In this document: positions 26,281 to 34,480 of the stretch, in pieces
Numbering within the stretch: position 1 is the first letter of the stretch
Layout: the number at the start of each line of letters is the position of its first letter
Origin: JAFAZJ01 sp964437145
Lineage (GTDB): Bacteria; Pseudomonadota; Alphaproteobacteria; Reyranellales; Reyranellaceae
Length of the DNA stretch: 42,318 bases
Assembly: GCA_964437145.1 (NCBI GenBank)
Contig: CAYTFW010000031.1
Location: forward strand, 1 to 42,318
Reading direction: 5' to 3'
Program-made: the position numbers and the translations under genes
Notes under the pieces: model-generated
The model's database searches: none
What the model saw: the letters and a program-made list of their open reading frames with translations, nothing else
Told to the model about the DNA's origin: nothing

Positions 26281-27474
26281 TCACAGCAGCCCACGCGCGG
26301 CGAGGTTGCGCATCAGGTCGCGCGCGCCGAAGGTCCAGGGCGGGATGGCCTTGCAGAGGTTCACGCGGTTGACCAGCGCGCCCAGCTTGGGCGAGCGGAT
26401 CGACACGATGTCGCCGATCTCGTGGGTGAAGCCCTTGCCGCCCGAGCCGCGCTGCTGTGTCGGCGCGAACAAGGTGCCGGTGTAGAGCACCACGCCGTCG
26501 GGATATTGGTGGTTGGCGCCGATGGTCTGCGCCACCAGCTCGGTGGGATCGCGGCTGATCTGGGTGAGGTCGCTGCGGCCGGTGAGACGGAACTGGTCGG
26601 TGCCGGTGATCTCCAGCGACACCTCGGCCTTGCGCACGTCGTCGAGCGAATAGGTCGCGTCGAACAGCCGGATGAACGGGCCGATGGCGGACGACGCGTT
26701 GTTGTCCTTGGCCTTGCCCAGCAGGAGCGCGCTGCGGCCCTCGATGTCGCGCAGGTTCACGTCGTTGCCCAGGGTGGCGCCGACGATGCTGCCATCGGGC
26801 GTCACCACCAGCACGATTTCCGGCTCGGGGTTGGTCCATTCAGCGTCGTCGCGCAGCCCGACCTCGGCGCCGTAGCCCACCGAGGCCATGGGTGGCGCCT
26901 TGGTGAAGATCTCGGCGTGCGGGCCGATGCCGACCTCCAGGTATTGCGACCACATGCCCTTGGCGATCAGCGCCTGCTTGAGCTTCTCTGCGTCGGCCGA
27001 GCCCGGCTTGACGCGGGCGATGTCGCCGCCGATGGCCGTGCCGAGATCGGCGCGCACTTGGGCGGCGCGCGACGGATCGCCCTTGGCCTGCTCCTCGATC
27101 AGCCGCTCCAGCAGGCTGACGGCGAAGGTCACGCCGGCGGCCTTCACCGCCTGCAGATCGACGGGCGCCAGCAGGGTGGGGAACTCGGGCGAGGGCTGAT
27201 CGGCCACGGTGTTGGCGACGATCTCCTCCAGCGCGCCGATGCGGTCACCTGTCGCGTGTGCCACTACCTCCGCCGGATTGGCCTGCGCCAGCAGGTCGGC
27301 GATGGTCGGCACGGCGCGGGAGATGTCGAACACGCCGCGCGCCCGGATCGCCACCACGCTAGGCCCCGCCGGCCAAGCGCCATGCGCCGGCCGCCACACA
27401 CGCCCCACCAGCGTGCCCGCGGTGCCGTCGTCGGGCAGGATCGGATGGCCGGCGAGGCTGAGCTTCTGGGTCAC
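26281..27474 (-). CDS. Fumarylacetoacetate hydrolase family protein
   Basis: A protein of about 397 residues with a C-terminal FAH fold: the metal-binding acidic set in NPEPEIVLVV, then GATLGNDVNLRDIEGRSALLLGKAKDNNA, and near the end SGGKGFTHEIGDIVSIRSPKLGALVN. FAH-family enzymes hydrolyse C-C bonds of beta-dicarbonyl compounds, or hydrate or decarboxylate sugar-derived 2-keto acids. The GTG at 27474 has GGAGA nine bases upstream; a GTG at 27498 would add eight residues without a clear ribosome-binding site. Divergent from a DapA-like gene; in sugar-acid catabolic clusters these two families occur together, so a shared pathway is plausible. Confidence 0.88.
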   Translation of the reverse strand: MTQKLSLAGHPILPDDGTAGTLVGRVWRPAHGAWPAGPSVVAIRARGVFDISRAVPTIADLLAQANPAEVVAHATGDRIGALEEIVANTVADQPSPEFPTLLAPVDLQAVKAAGVTFAVSLLERLIEEQAKGDPSRAAQVRADLGTAIGGDIARVKPGSADAEKLKQALIAKGMWSQYLEVGIGPHAEIFTKAPPMASVGYGAEVGLRDDAEWTNPEPEIVLVVTPDGSIVGATLGNDVNLRDIEGRSALLLGKAKDNNASSAIGPFIRLFDATYSLDDVRKAEVSLEITGTDQFRLTGRSDLTQISRDPTELVAQTIGANHQYPDGVVLYTGTLFAPTQQRGSGGKGFTHEIGDIVSIRSPKLGALVNRVNLCKAIPPWTFGARDLMRNLAARGLL

Positions 27475-27577
27475 GGGCGATTTCTCCAGTTCAGGCACAG
27501 GACCATATCACCGCTCTACTCTGGACGGCGCACGGCGGGCGTGGCAATCCAGCCCCGACCTTGCTCAGGAGCTCCCC

Positions 27578-28519
27578 ATGGCCCAGGCCCGCATCAAGGG
27601 CGTGCTGTCGCCCGTCGTCACGCCGTTCAAAGCCGATCTCAGCCCCGACACGCGGCGCTTCATCGCCCATTGCAAATGGCTGGTCAGCCAGAATTGCGGC
27701 CTGGCGGTGTTCGGCACCAACAGCGAGGCCAATTCGATGGCCGCCGAGGAGCGCATGGAGTTGCTCGACGCGCTGGTGGCATCAGGCGTCGATCCGCAGC
27801 GCATGATGCCCGGCACCGGCGCCTGCTCGATCACCGAGACGGTGAAGGTCACAGCGCACGCCACCAAGCACGGCGTGTCAGGCGTGCTGATGTTGCCGCC
27901 CTTCTACTACAAGGGCGTGAGCGACGAGGGGCTGTTCCGGCATTTCTCGGAGGTCGTGCAGCGCGTTGGCGATGCGCGGCTGCGCATCTATCTCTATCAC
28001 ATCCCGCCGGTGGCCCAGGTGCCGATCACCCACGCCCTGGTCGAGCGCCTGCTGAAGACCTATCCGCAGCAGATCGCCGGCATGAAGGACAGCTCCGACG
28101 ACTGGCCGCACACCAAGAGCATGATCGACGCCTTCGCCAAGTCGGGCTTCGATGTGTTCTCGGGCAATGAGAAGCCGCTGGTCGAGAACGTGAAGTCGGG
28201 CGGCGCCGGCTGCATCAGCGCCACCGCCAACATCAACCCGGGCGCGATCGCCGAGACCTACAGCAAGGTCGGCACGGCCGAGGGCGATCAGTTGCAGAAG
28301 AAGATCAACGCCGTGCGCGGCGTGATGCAGGGCTACGTCATGATCCCGGCGATGAAGCACCTGATCGCCCATTACGGCCAGGATCCGGGCTGGACGGTGG
28401 TGCGTCCGCCGCTGGTCGAGGTCACCGCCGAGCAGGGCCGCGAGTCGATCGCCAAGCTCGAAGCCCTGGGCTTCACCATGCCCGGCCTGCGCCAGGCGAT
28501 GCAGCAGGCGGCGGAGTAG
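27578..28519 (+). CDS. DapA-like 2-keto acid lyase (dihydrodipicolinate synthase family)
   Basis: A 313-residue DHDPS/NAL-type TIM barrel. Start MAQARIKGVLSPVVTPFK has AGGAG ten bases upstream. The usual GTTGE loop is replaced by GTNSEANSM (46-54). The catalytic Tyr140 (YLYHIPP) and Schiff-base Lys170 (IAGMKDSSDD) are present. The altered loop separates it from true DapA and places it among the uncharacterised keto-acid lyases or dehydratases. Divergent from the FAH-type gene. Confidence 0.88.
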   Translation: MAQARIKGVLSPVVTPFKADLSPDTRRFIAHCKWLVSQNCGLAVFGTNSEANSMAAEERMELLDALVASGVDPQRMMPGTGACSITETVKVTAHATKHGVSGVLMLPPFYYKGVSDEGLFRHFSEVVQRVGDARLRIYLYHIPPVAQVPITHALVERLLKTYPQQIAGMKDSSDDWPHTKSMIDAFAKSGFDVFSGNEKPLVENVKSGGAGCISATANINPGAIAETYSKVGTAEGDQLQKKINAVRGVMQGYVMIPAMKHLIAHYGQDPGWTVVRPPLVEVTAEQGRESIAKLEALGFTMPGLRQAMQQAAE

Positions 28520-28541
28520 GCCAATTCCCACCGATAACCAA

Positions 28542-29111
28542 GTGGATGCGACGGAGCTGATCGTCGTTGACCGCTTGGCTGCCTTGTACGCCGCGGCTGT
28601 GATGTACGCGGCGACCTTTCTGGTGGGTGCTCTGGTCGCAATTCTTGTGAGCTTCGCCGACCTGCGCGGCGCGGCCCTCGGCTTCCTGCTTGCCCTGTGC
28701 GTGACCTCGCTGTGGCCGGCGGCTCTGGCGTACCGGAACGTCATGAAGGGTGTGGTTTTCAATCCGGCCGACCGAACGATCGTCGTGCCTGCATCCCAGC
28801 CGGCGAGCACGCCTTTCGACTACCTGTCGTTCGCGAAGTATCGCGAGTTGCTGGAGAGGGAGATCATTCCGCTGTCGGCGATTCGAGCGATCAGAGATCG
28901 CGACGTGCCGTGGTACCGGCAGTCCGACATCATCACGACTAGTTGGTACCTGGATATCGAAGGGACCTTCGGTCTGCGTACAATACGCTTTCGTGATCCT
29001 GACAAGCGTGCCGAGGCGCAACTTCGTCTAGGCCGGTTGATGACGGAGGCGCAGCCCGTGCCGTCGAGGATTCCCCGTACTGGGAGCGCCGGCGTCCCGC
29101 CGGCCGCTTGA
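28542..29111 (+). CDS. Hypothetical membrane protein with repeat-derived C-terminus
   Basis: A 189-residue protein not recognised as any family. GTG start 22 bases after the DapA-like stop. Two N-terminal membrane spans (about 13-38 and 43-64) are followed by a soluble region with FDYLSFAKYRELLEREIIPLSAIRAIRDRD and a strand-rich segment (SWYLDIEGTFGLRTIRFRD), suggestive of a small PH-like membrane-tethered domain. The last residues (TGSAGVPPAA) are encoded by repeat family C, so the natural stop was probably displaced. Codon use is less GC-biased than in neighbours. Confidence 0.65.
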   Translation: MDATELIVVDRLAALYAAAVMYAATFLVGALVAILVSFADLRGAALGFLLALCVTSLWPAALAYRNVMKGVVFNPADRTIVVPASQPASTPFDYLSFAKYRELLEREIIPLSAIRAIRDRDVPWYRQSDIITTSWYLDIEGTFGLRTIRFRDPDKRAEAQLRLGRLMTEAQPVPSRIPRTGSAGVPPAA

Positions 29112-29268
29112 AGAAGACGAACCACAGAGCCACAGAGACACAGAGGAAAATGAAGAGAGGGAAAAACGCGCGCGAAGCGCGCAGCTCCTGTCTTCTCGTC
29201 TTGGTCTTCCTCGGTGTCTCTGTGCCTCTGTGGTTGGCCTCATGATGCCGGCGAGACGCCTTCGGTCC
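29082..29268. repeat. Family C palindrome split by a family D palindrome
   Basis: Left arm 29082-29104 (GGGAGCGCCGGCGTCCCGCC) and right arm 29247-29268 (GCCGGCGAGACGCCTTCGGT) match the arms of the intact family C element at 34415-34468, and the loop remnant TCATGAT still abuts the right arm. Between them lies the unrelated element at 29120-29237. Confidence 0.65.
29120..29237. repeat. Family D inverted repeat (ACCACAGAG type)
   Basis: AACCACAGAGCCACAGAGAC from 29120 is the imperfect complement of TCTCTGTGCCTCTGTGGTT ending 29237. The inner loop includes a short palindrome CGCGCGAAGCGCGC. The 'ACCACAGAGGCACAGAG' phrase is familiar from many bacterial genomes as an intergenic element of unknown role. 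Confidence 0.75.
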
Positions 29269-29271
29269 TGG

Positions 29272-30297
29272 TCAGAGAAACGCGGCGCGGATGTCGACGC
29301 TTGAGCGGGTGCCGAGATCGTCGAAGGTCGCGGCCAGCCAGCGATCGGCGGCCTTGCGGCCGGCCGCGTGCAGGTGGCGCAGGAACTCCGGCTCGACGTT
29401 GAACTTGCTGACCGCGCCCAGCGGCAGCATGGCGGCCTCGTCGGCGACGATATGGATCAGCATGCGCTTGAGCCGGTCGATGGCGGGGCCCGTGGCGCCG
29501 TCGTCCTCGATCAGCTTCTGGGCGAAGGCGATGGCGCGCATCTCGCCGATCAGCGCGCTGTTGAAGGTGATCTCGTTCAGCCGGTTGTCGATCTCGGCCA
29601 GCGACTTGGGTACGCCCGCGCGGGTCAGCGGGTTGATCTGCACCAGCACCACGTCGCGGCTCTGGCATTCGTAGATGAACGGCCAGATCGCCGGATTGCC
29701 CATGTAGCCGCCATCCCAATAAGGCTGGCCGTCGATCATCACGGCCTCGAACAGGCTGGGCAGGCAGGCCGAGGCGAGCAGGGCGTCCTGGCTGATCTCG
29801 GCGTTGCGGAAGACGCGCGCCTCGCCGGTCTCGACATTGGTCGCGGTGATGAACAGCTTGACCCGCGTGCAGGCGTGCACCGCCTCGACGCGCAATCGGT
29901 TGCGCAGCACGGTGGCAAGCGCGTTGAGCCGCAGCGGATTACGCAGCGCCGGCGAGGCCAGACGCTGCGCCATCTCGACGATGGCGGCACCAGGCGAGCG
30001 GTCGAGGTTCCAGTTGCCGGCCAGCCGATCCAGCGGCGTGGTGCGCACCAGGGAGAACGGCGCGTAGGTCCCGATCTCCTCCCAGAATTCGGCCAGCGCC
30101 TCGCGCGCACCGTCGCGGCCGCCCTCGTGCAGGCCCTGCGCCAGCACCGCCGCGTTCATCGCGCCGGCGCTGGTGCCGCTGATGCCCTCGACCTCCAGCC
30201 GCTCATCCTCGAGCAGACGATCGAGCACGCCCCAGGTGAAGGCGCCGTGCGAGCCGCCGCCCTGCAGCGCGAGGTTGATGCGCTTGGTCTCGGTCAT
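29272..30297 (-). CDS. Patatin-like phospholipase
   Basis: A 341-residue patatin-fold lipid acyl hydrolase. The start at 30297 (MTETKRINLALQGGGSHGAF) gives the usual short N-terminus. Features: oxyanion loop GGGSHG (13-18), nucleophile GTSAG with Ser43, and dyad Asp195 in YWDGGYMGNPA. It resembles the RssA/YchK-like bacterial patatins. A membrane phospholipid substrate is expected. The ASCH-like gene is divergent, 79 bases away. Confidence 0.92.
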   Translation of the reverse strand: MTETKRINLALQGGGSHGAFTWGVLDRLLEDERLEVEGISGTSAGAMNAAVLAQGLHEGGRDGAREALAEFWEEIGTYAPFSLVRTTPLDRLAGNWNLDRSPGAAIVEMAQRLASPALRNPLRLNALATVLRNRLRVEAVHACTRVKLFITATNVETGEARVFRNAEISQDALLASACLPSLFEAVMIDGQPYWDGGYMGNPAIWPFIYECQSRDVVLVQINPLTRAGVPKSLAEIDNRLNEITFNSALIGEMRAIAFAQKLIEDDGATGPAIDRLKRMLIHIVADEAAMLPLGAVSKFNVEPEFLRHLHAAGRKAADRWLAATFDDLGTRSSVDIRAAFL

Positions 30298-30376
30298 GGT
30301 CGGCGCCTGCGGGGAGTCGTTATCGCCATGGCGGCCTCCGTCGCTGCGTCTGAGACCTAGCATGGTATGCTCGCCC

Positions 30377-30949
30377 ATGCTCATCAAACGTTCGATCCTG
30401 CAGCGTCTCGTTGACAGTTCCGCGACGCTCGCGTTCCGGCGCTGGCGCAAGCCGACGGTGCGTGCCGGCGGCCGGCTGACGACGGAGCTCGGCGTGCTGG
30501 CGATCGACGCGGTCGAGCGGGTCGACGACGATGTGCTGACGGAGGAGTCAGCAAGGCAGGCCGGTTTCGACTCGCTGGCCGAGCTGCAGGGCCTGCTGCG
30601 CGCCGACGGTGATCTTTATCGCATCCGACTGCGCTACCTCGGGCCCGACCCCCGTATCAGCCTGCGCGACAGCGACCAGCTCGATGCAGTCGATCTGCAG
30701 GGTGTTGTCGAGCGGCTGGAGGCGATCGACCGGCACGGGGCCTGGGTGCGGCCGACCTTGGAGCTGATCGAGCGCCATCCCGGCCGGCGCGCGCCCGATC
30801 TCGCCGCCGAGCTCGGCCGCGAGGCCAAGCAGTTCAAGGCCAATGTGCGGCGGCTCAAGGCGCTGGGCCTGACCGAGAGCCTGGAGGTCGGCTACCGCCT
30901 GTCGCTGCGCGGCGGGGTGGTGCTGGCGGCCCTGAAGCAGCGGCCCTGA
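30377..30949 (+). CDS. ASCH-domain-like hypothetical protein
   Basis: A 190-residue soluble protein. Residues 14-95 read like an ASCH (PUA-like) domain: WRKPTVRAGGRLTTELGVLAIDAVERV, then DDDVLTEESARQAGFDSLAELQGLL and a final strand YRIRLRYLGPDPRISL. The second half (110-190) looks like a winged-helix unit (RRAPDLAAELGREAKQFKANVRRLKALGLT...YRLSLRG). A nucleic-acid-related role is the family expectation. An in-frame ATG at 30362 could add five residues. Confidence 0.75.
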   Translation: MLIKRSILQRLVDSSATLAFRRWRKPTVRAGGRLTTELGVLAIDAVERVDDDVLTEESARQAGFDSLAELQGLLRADGDLYRIRLRYLGPDPRISLRDSDQLDAVDLQGVVERLEAIDRHGAWVRPTLELIERHPGRRAPDLAAELGREAKQFKANVRRLKALGLTESLEVGYRLSLRGGVVLAALKQRP

Positions 30950-30980
30950 AACAACAACGGCCGCCCCTGGGGCGGCCGCT
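30950..30980 (-). terminator. Rho-independent terminator of rpmG
   Basis: GC-rich inverted repeat 30958-30967 with 30969-30978; on the minus strand it is followed by TTGTTGTTT. It lies 23 bases after the rpmG stop and directly after the converging ASCH-like gene. Confidence 0.7.
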
Positions 30981-31003
30981 GGAAGGAAACGGGCGGGGCC
31001 CGC

Positions 31004-31171
31004 TCACTTCATCTTCGATTCCTTGAACGCCACGTGCTTGCGCGCGACCGGATCGTACTTCTTCAGTTCCATCTTCTCGGTCTTGGTCTTGGCGTTCTTC
31101 TTGGCGACGTAGAAGAAGCCGGTGTCGGCGGTCGACACCATCTTCACCAGCGTGATGTTGGATTTGGCCAT
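31004..31171 (-). CDS. rpmG: 50S ribosomal protein L33
   Basis: A 55-residue large-subunit ribosomal protein: it begins MAKSNITLVKMVSTADTGFF, continues with a basic middle around KKNAKTKTEKMELKKYDP, and ends VARKHVAFKESKMK. It is the short, zinc-free (cysteine-less) type common in alphaproteobacteria. The gene is monocistronic, with its terminator about 25 bases downstream, and lies between the ASCH-like gene and the efflux operon. Confidence 0.95.
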   Translation of the reverse strand: MAKSNITLVKMVSTADTGFFYVAKKNAKTKTEKMELKKYDPVARKHVAFKESKMK

Positions 31172-31272
31172 GACGGGTCCTCTGGGGGCCGGCTAGGCCC
31201 GAAAGCTTTGAAGGGACGGGAAAATAGCGACCAAGGCCGCGATGTCAAGGCGCTCCGGGGCCGCGCGGCGGG

Positions 31273-34200
31273 CTATTCCGCCGGCTTGGTTTGGGCCTGG
31301 GCGCGCTCGTCGGCGCTGCGGCCGCCGAAGCGGCGCTTCGACCAGGTGGTCACGCGGTCGATATAGACCAGCACGACAGGCACCACGACCAGGGTGAGGA
31401 TGGTCGAGCTGATCAGCCCGCCGATCACCGCATGGGCCATGGGCGAGCGCTGCGCGCCGCCTTCGCCCAGGCCCAGCGCCAGCGGCACCATGCCGAAGAT
31501 CATGGCGATGGTGGTCATCAGGATCGGCCGCAGCCGGATGGTGCCGGCCTCGATCAGCGCCTCTCTGATGGGCAGACCGCGGCCGCGCGCCTGGTTGGTG
31601 AAGTCGACCAGCAGGATGGCGTTCTTGGTCACCAGGCCCATCAGCATGATGAAGCCGATGATGCTGAAGATGTTGAGCGTGGTGCCGGCGATCAGCAGGC
31701 CGAGGAAGACGCCGATCAGCGACAGCGGCAGCGACATCATGATGGCGATCGGCTGCAGGAAGGAGCCGAACTGCGAGGCGAGGATCAGGTAGATCAGGAT
31801 GATCGCCAGCGCCAGCGCCTGGATGGCGTAGTTGCCGCTCTCGGCGATGTCCTTGCTCGAGCCGCCGATGACGAAGCGGTAGCCCGGTGGCAGCTGCATG
31901 GTCGCCAGCGTCTTGTTGAGCTCGGTGCCGACGTCGCCCGAGGAGCGGCCCGAGGCGTTGGCGGTGATCTGCACCTCGCGCGACAGGTCGCGACGGTTGA
32001 TCTGCGAGGCGCCGATGATCGCCTCGATGTCGGCGATCTGGCTGAGCTGCACCATGCGCGGCGAGCCGTCGGCGGCCATCTGCGACGTCGCGAGCCAGAT
32101 GCGATCGAGGTCGTGCCGGCCGGTGCGGTCGGACGGTGCCAGCCGCACGACGACGTTGTAGTTCTCGTCGTCGGGCGCCTTCCACAGGCTGGTGTCGTCG
32201 CCGGCGAAAAGCGGGCGCAAGGTGCTGGCGATCAGCAGGGTGCCGACGCCGAGGTCCGAGGCGACGTCGCGTTTGACGCGCACGTTGAACATCGGCTTGG
32301 CGGCTTTCAGGTTGCGGTCGATGTCGACGGCGCCCGGGATCTGCGCCAGCTTGGCCATCACCTCCTGCGAGATGCGGTCGAGCGTCGCGGTGTCGGGCCC
32401 CTGCAGCGAGATCTGCAGCTGCTTCTGCGCGCCGCCGCCTGGGCCGCCGGGCACGTTGATCGAGTAGGTGATGCCGGGGATCGCCGCCAACCGGTCGCGG
32501 ATCGGCTGGGCCATCTGCGTCGGCGAGCGCTTGCGCTGCTTCAGCGGCTTGTAGCGGACGTAGACGAAGCCCTGGTTCTTGCCCGGCGCGCCGCCGGTGT
32601 TGATCGTGCCGTAGGTGTAGTCGACCTCGGCGAACTCGCGCAACGCGGCGTCGATCTGGCGCAGCTTGGCGGTGGTGTACTCCAGCGACGAGCCGACCGG
32701 CGTCTCGAAGCTCACGGCGTGCTCGCCGAGATCGGCCTCGGGCACGAACTCCACGCCGATGAAGCGCACCAGGCCGAAGCTGCCGAAGAAGCTGACCATG
32801 GCGATGATCAAGGTCGTCTTGCGATGATCGACCGCCCAGCCGACGACCCGGCGATAGCCCGCGTTGAGCCTGTCCTGCGCCTTCTCCATCAGGCGCGCGA
32901 AGCGGCCGCCGCCGCCATGCGCCTGCGGATCGTACCAGACGCTCGACAGCATGGGATCGAGCGTGAAGGAGACGAACAGCGAGATCAGCACAGCGGCGGC
33001 CACGGTGATGCCGAACTGGAAGAAGAAGCGGCCGATGATGCCGCCCATGAAGGCCACCGGCAGGAACACCGCGAGGATGGTGAAGGTGGTGGCCAGCACC
33101 GCCAGGCCGATCTCCTCGGTGCCCTTGATCGCCGCCTCGCGGTGCGAGGCGCCTGACGCGAGGTGGCGCGTGATGTTCTCGCGCACGACGATGGCGTCGT
33201 CGATCAGGATGCCGATCGACAGGCTGAGCGCCATCAGGGTCAGCACATTGAGCGTGAACCCGAAGGCGGCGAGCGCCATGAAGGCGCCGAGCACCGAGAC
33301 CGGCAGCGCCAGGCCGGTGATCACCGTGCTGCGCCAGGAATGCAGGAAGAGGAAGACGATCAGGATGGTCAGCACGCCACCCTCGATCAGCGTGCTCTGC
33401 ACGTTGTCGACGGAGTTGCGGATGCCGCGCGAGGTGTCGCGCACGATGTCGAGCGTCACGTCGGCCGGGATGCCGCCCTTGCGCAGCTCCTCGACCGCGC
33501 GGCGCACGCCGTTGGCGACGTCGATGGTGTTGGCGCCCTGCACCTTGACCACGTCGATCGCCATGGCGCGCGCGCCGTTGAGCAGCGCGGTGGTCTCCAG
33601 CTCCTGCTCGCCATCGACGATGGTCGCGACCTGGCCGAGATAGACCGGCGCGCCGCCGCGACGCGCGACGATGATGTCGGCGAAACGCTGCGGGTCGGCG
33701 ACGCGGCCGTCGATCTGGATCACGCGGTCGTTGTTGCCGCGCGTGACGTTGCCGGCCGGGAAGTTCTGGTTCTCGTTGCGGATCGCGGCCTGCACCTCGT
33801 TGACGCCGATGCGCAGCGCCTGCATGCGCTCGGGATTGAGGTAGACGTTGATCTGCCGCTTGACGCCGCCGACGATGGTGGCGCGGCCCACCCCGCGCAC
33901 GTTCTCGATGCGCTTGAGGATGGTGCGATCGGTGATGGTGGTCAGATCGCGCAGGCCGCGCACGTCGGAGCGCACGGCGATCGAGACGATCGGCTGGTCG
34001 TCGGGATTGAAGCGCTGGATCAGCGGCTCCTTGACCTCCTCGCGGAAGCCGGCGCGCACCTGCTGCACCTTCTCGCGCACGTCCTGCGCCGCCTGCACGA
34101 CCGACACCGACAGCTCGAACTCGGCGATCACCAGCGAGCGGCCCTCGAAGGAGCGCGACGTCAGCGTCTTCAGCCCGGCGATCGAATTGACCGCCTCCTC

Positions 34201-34401
34201 GATCTTGCGCGTGATCTCGCTCTCGACCGTCTCCGGCGCGGCGCCGGGGTAATCGATGCTGACGACGACGATCGGGAACTCGACATTGGGGAACTGGTCG
34301 ATGCCGAGCTGACGATACGAGAACAGGCCGAGCACCATCAGCGCCACCATCATCATGGTGGCGAAGACCGGATTGTCGACGGCGATGCGCGTCAGCCGCA
34401 T
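31273..34401 (-). CDS. RND efflux transporter permease (HAE1/AcrB type)
   Basis: A 1042-residue inner-membrane pump subunit with the 12-span, two-large-loop RND plan. Opening RIAVDNPVFATMMMVALMV; proton-relay aspartates in span 4 (SIGILIDDAIVVREN); Lys in span 10 (LVTKNAILLVDFTNQARGRG). The family loop phrase VGRATIVGGVKRQINVYLN is near residue 175. It exports drugs or hydrophobic compounds with the periplasmic adaptor encoded next upstream. No outer-membrane channel gene lies in this operon, so a shared TolC-type channel is presumed. It is separated from the adaptor gene by a 54-nt palindrome. Confidence 0.96.
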   Translation of the reverse strand: MRLTRIAVDNPVFATMMMVALMVLGLFSYRQLGIDQFPNVEFPIVVVSIDYPGAAPETVESEITRKIEEAVNSIAGLKTLTSRSFEGRSLVIAEFELSVSVVQAAQDVREKVQQVRAGFREEVKEPLIQRFNPDDQPIVSIAVRSDVRGLRDLTTITDRTILKRIENVRGVGRATIVGGVKRQINVYLNPERMQALRIGVNEVQAAIRNENQNFPAGNVTRGNNDRVIQIDGRVADPQRFADIIVARRGGAPVYLGQVATIVDGEQELETTALLNGARAMAIDVVKVQGANTIDVANGVRRAVEELRKGGIPADVTLDIVRDTSRGIRNSVDNVQSTLIEGGVLTILIVFLFLHSWRSTVITGLALPVSVLGAFMALAAFGFTLNVLTLMALSLSIGILIDDAIVVRENITRHLASGASHREAAIKGTEEIGLAVLATTFTILAVFLPVAFMGGIIGRFFFQFGITVAAAVLISLFVSFTLDPMLSSVWYDPQAHGGGGRFARLMEKAQDRLNAGYRRVVGWAVDHRKTTLIIAMVSFFGSFGLVRFIGVEFVPEADLGEHAVSFETPVGSSLEYTTAKLRQIDAALREFAEVDYTYGTINTGGAPGKNQGFVYVRYKPLKQRKRSPTQMAQPIRDRLAAIPGITYSINVPGGPGGGAQKQLQISLQGPDTATLDRISQEVMAKLAQIPGAVDIDRNLKAAKPMFNVRVKRDVASDLGVGTLLIASTLRPLFAGDDTSLWKAPDDENYNVVVRLAPSDRTGRHDLDRIWLATSQMAADGSPRMVQLSQIADIEAIIGASQINRRDLSREVQITANASGRSSGDVGTELNKTLATMQLPPGYRFVIGGSSKDIAESGNYAIQALALAIILIYLILASQFGSFLQPIAIMMSLPLSLIGVFLGLLIAGTTLNIFSIIGFIMLMGLVTKNAILLVDFTNQARGRGLPIREALIEAGTIRLRPILMTTIAMIFGMVPLALGLGEGGAQRSPMAHAVIGGLISSTILTLVVVPVVLVYIDRVTTWSKRRFGGRSADERAQAQTKPAE

Positions 34402-34414
34402 GGTGACCTCGATT

Positions 34415-34468
34415 GGGACCGCCGGCGTCTCGCCGGCTCATGAATGCCGGCGGGACGCCGGCGGTCCC
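34415..34468. repeat. Intact family C palindrome inside the efflux operon
   Basis: Arms 34415-34437 and 34446-34468 pair at 22 of 23 positions around TCATGAAT. It fills the gap between the adaptor stop (34481) and the pump ATG (34401), so it will form a strong hairpin in the operon mRNA. Confidence 0.85.
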
Positions 34469-34480
34469 AGAAAGCGGTGG

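Noticed and set aside
31291..34443. Long plus-strand open frames opposite the RND pump
   Set aside because: Arg/Asp/His-rich products with no domain; they mirror the conserved pump gene on the other strand.
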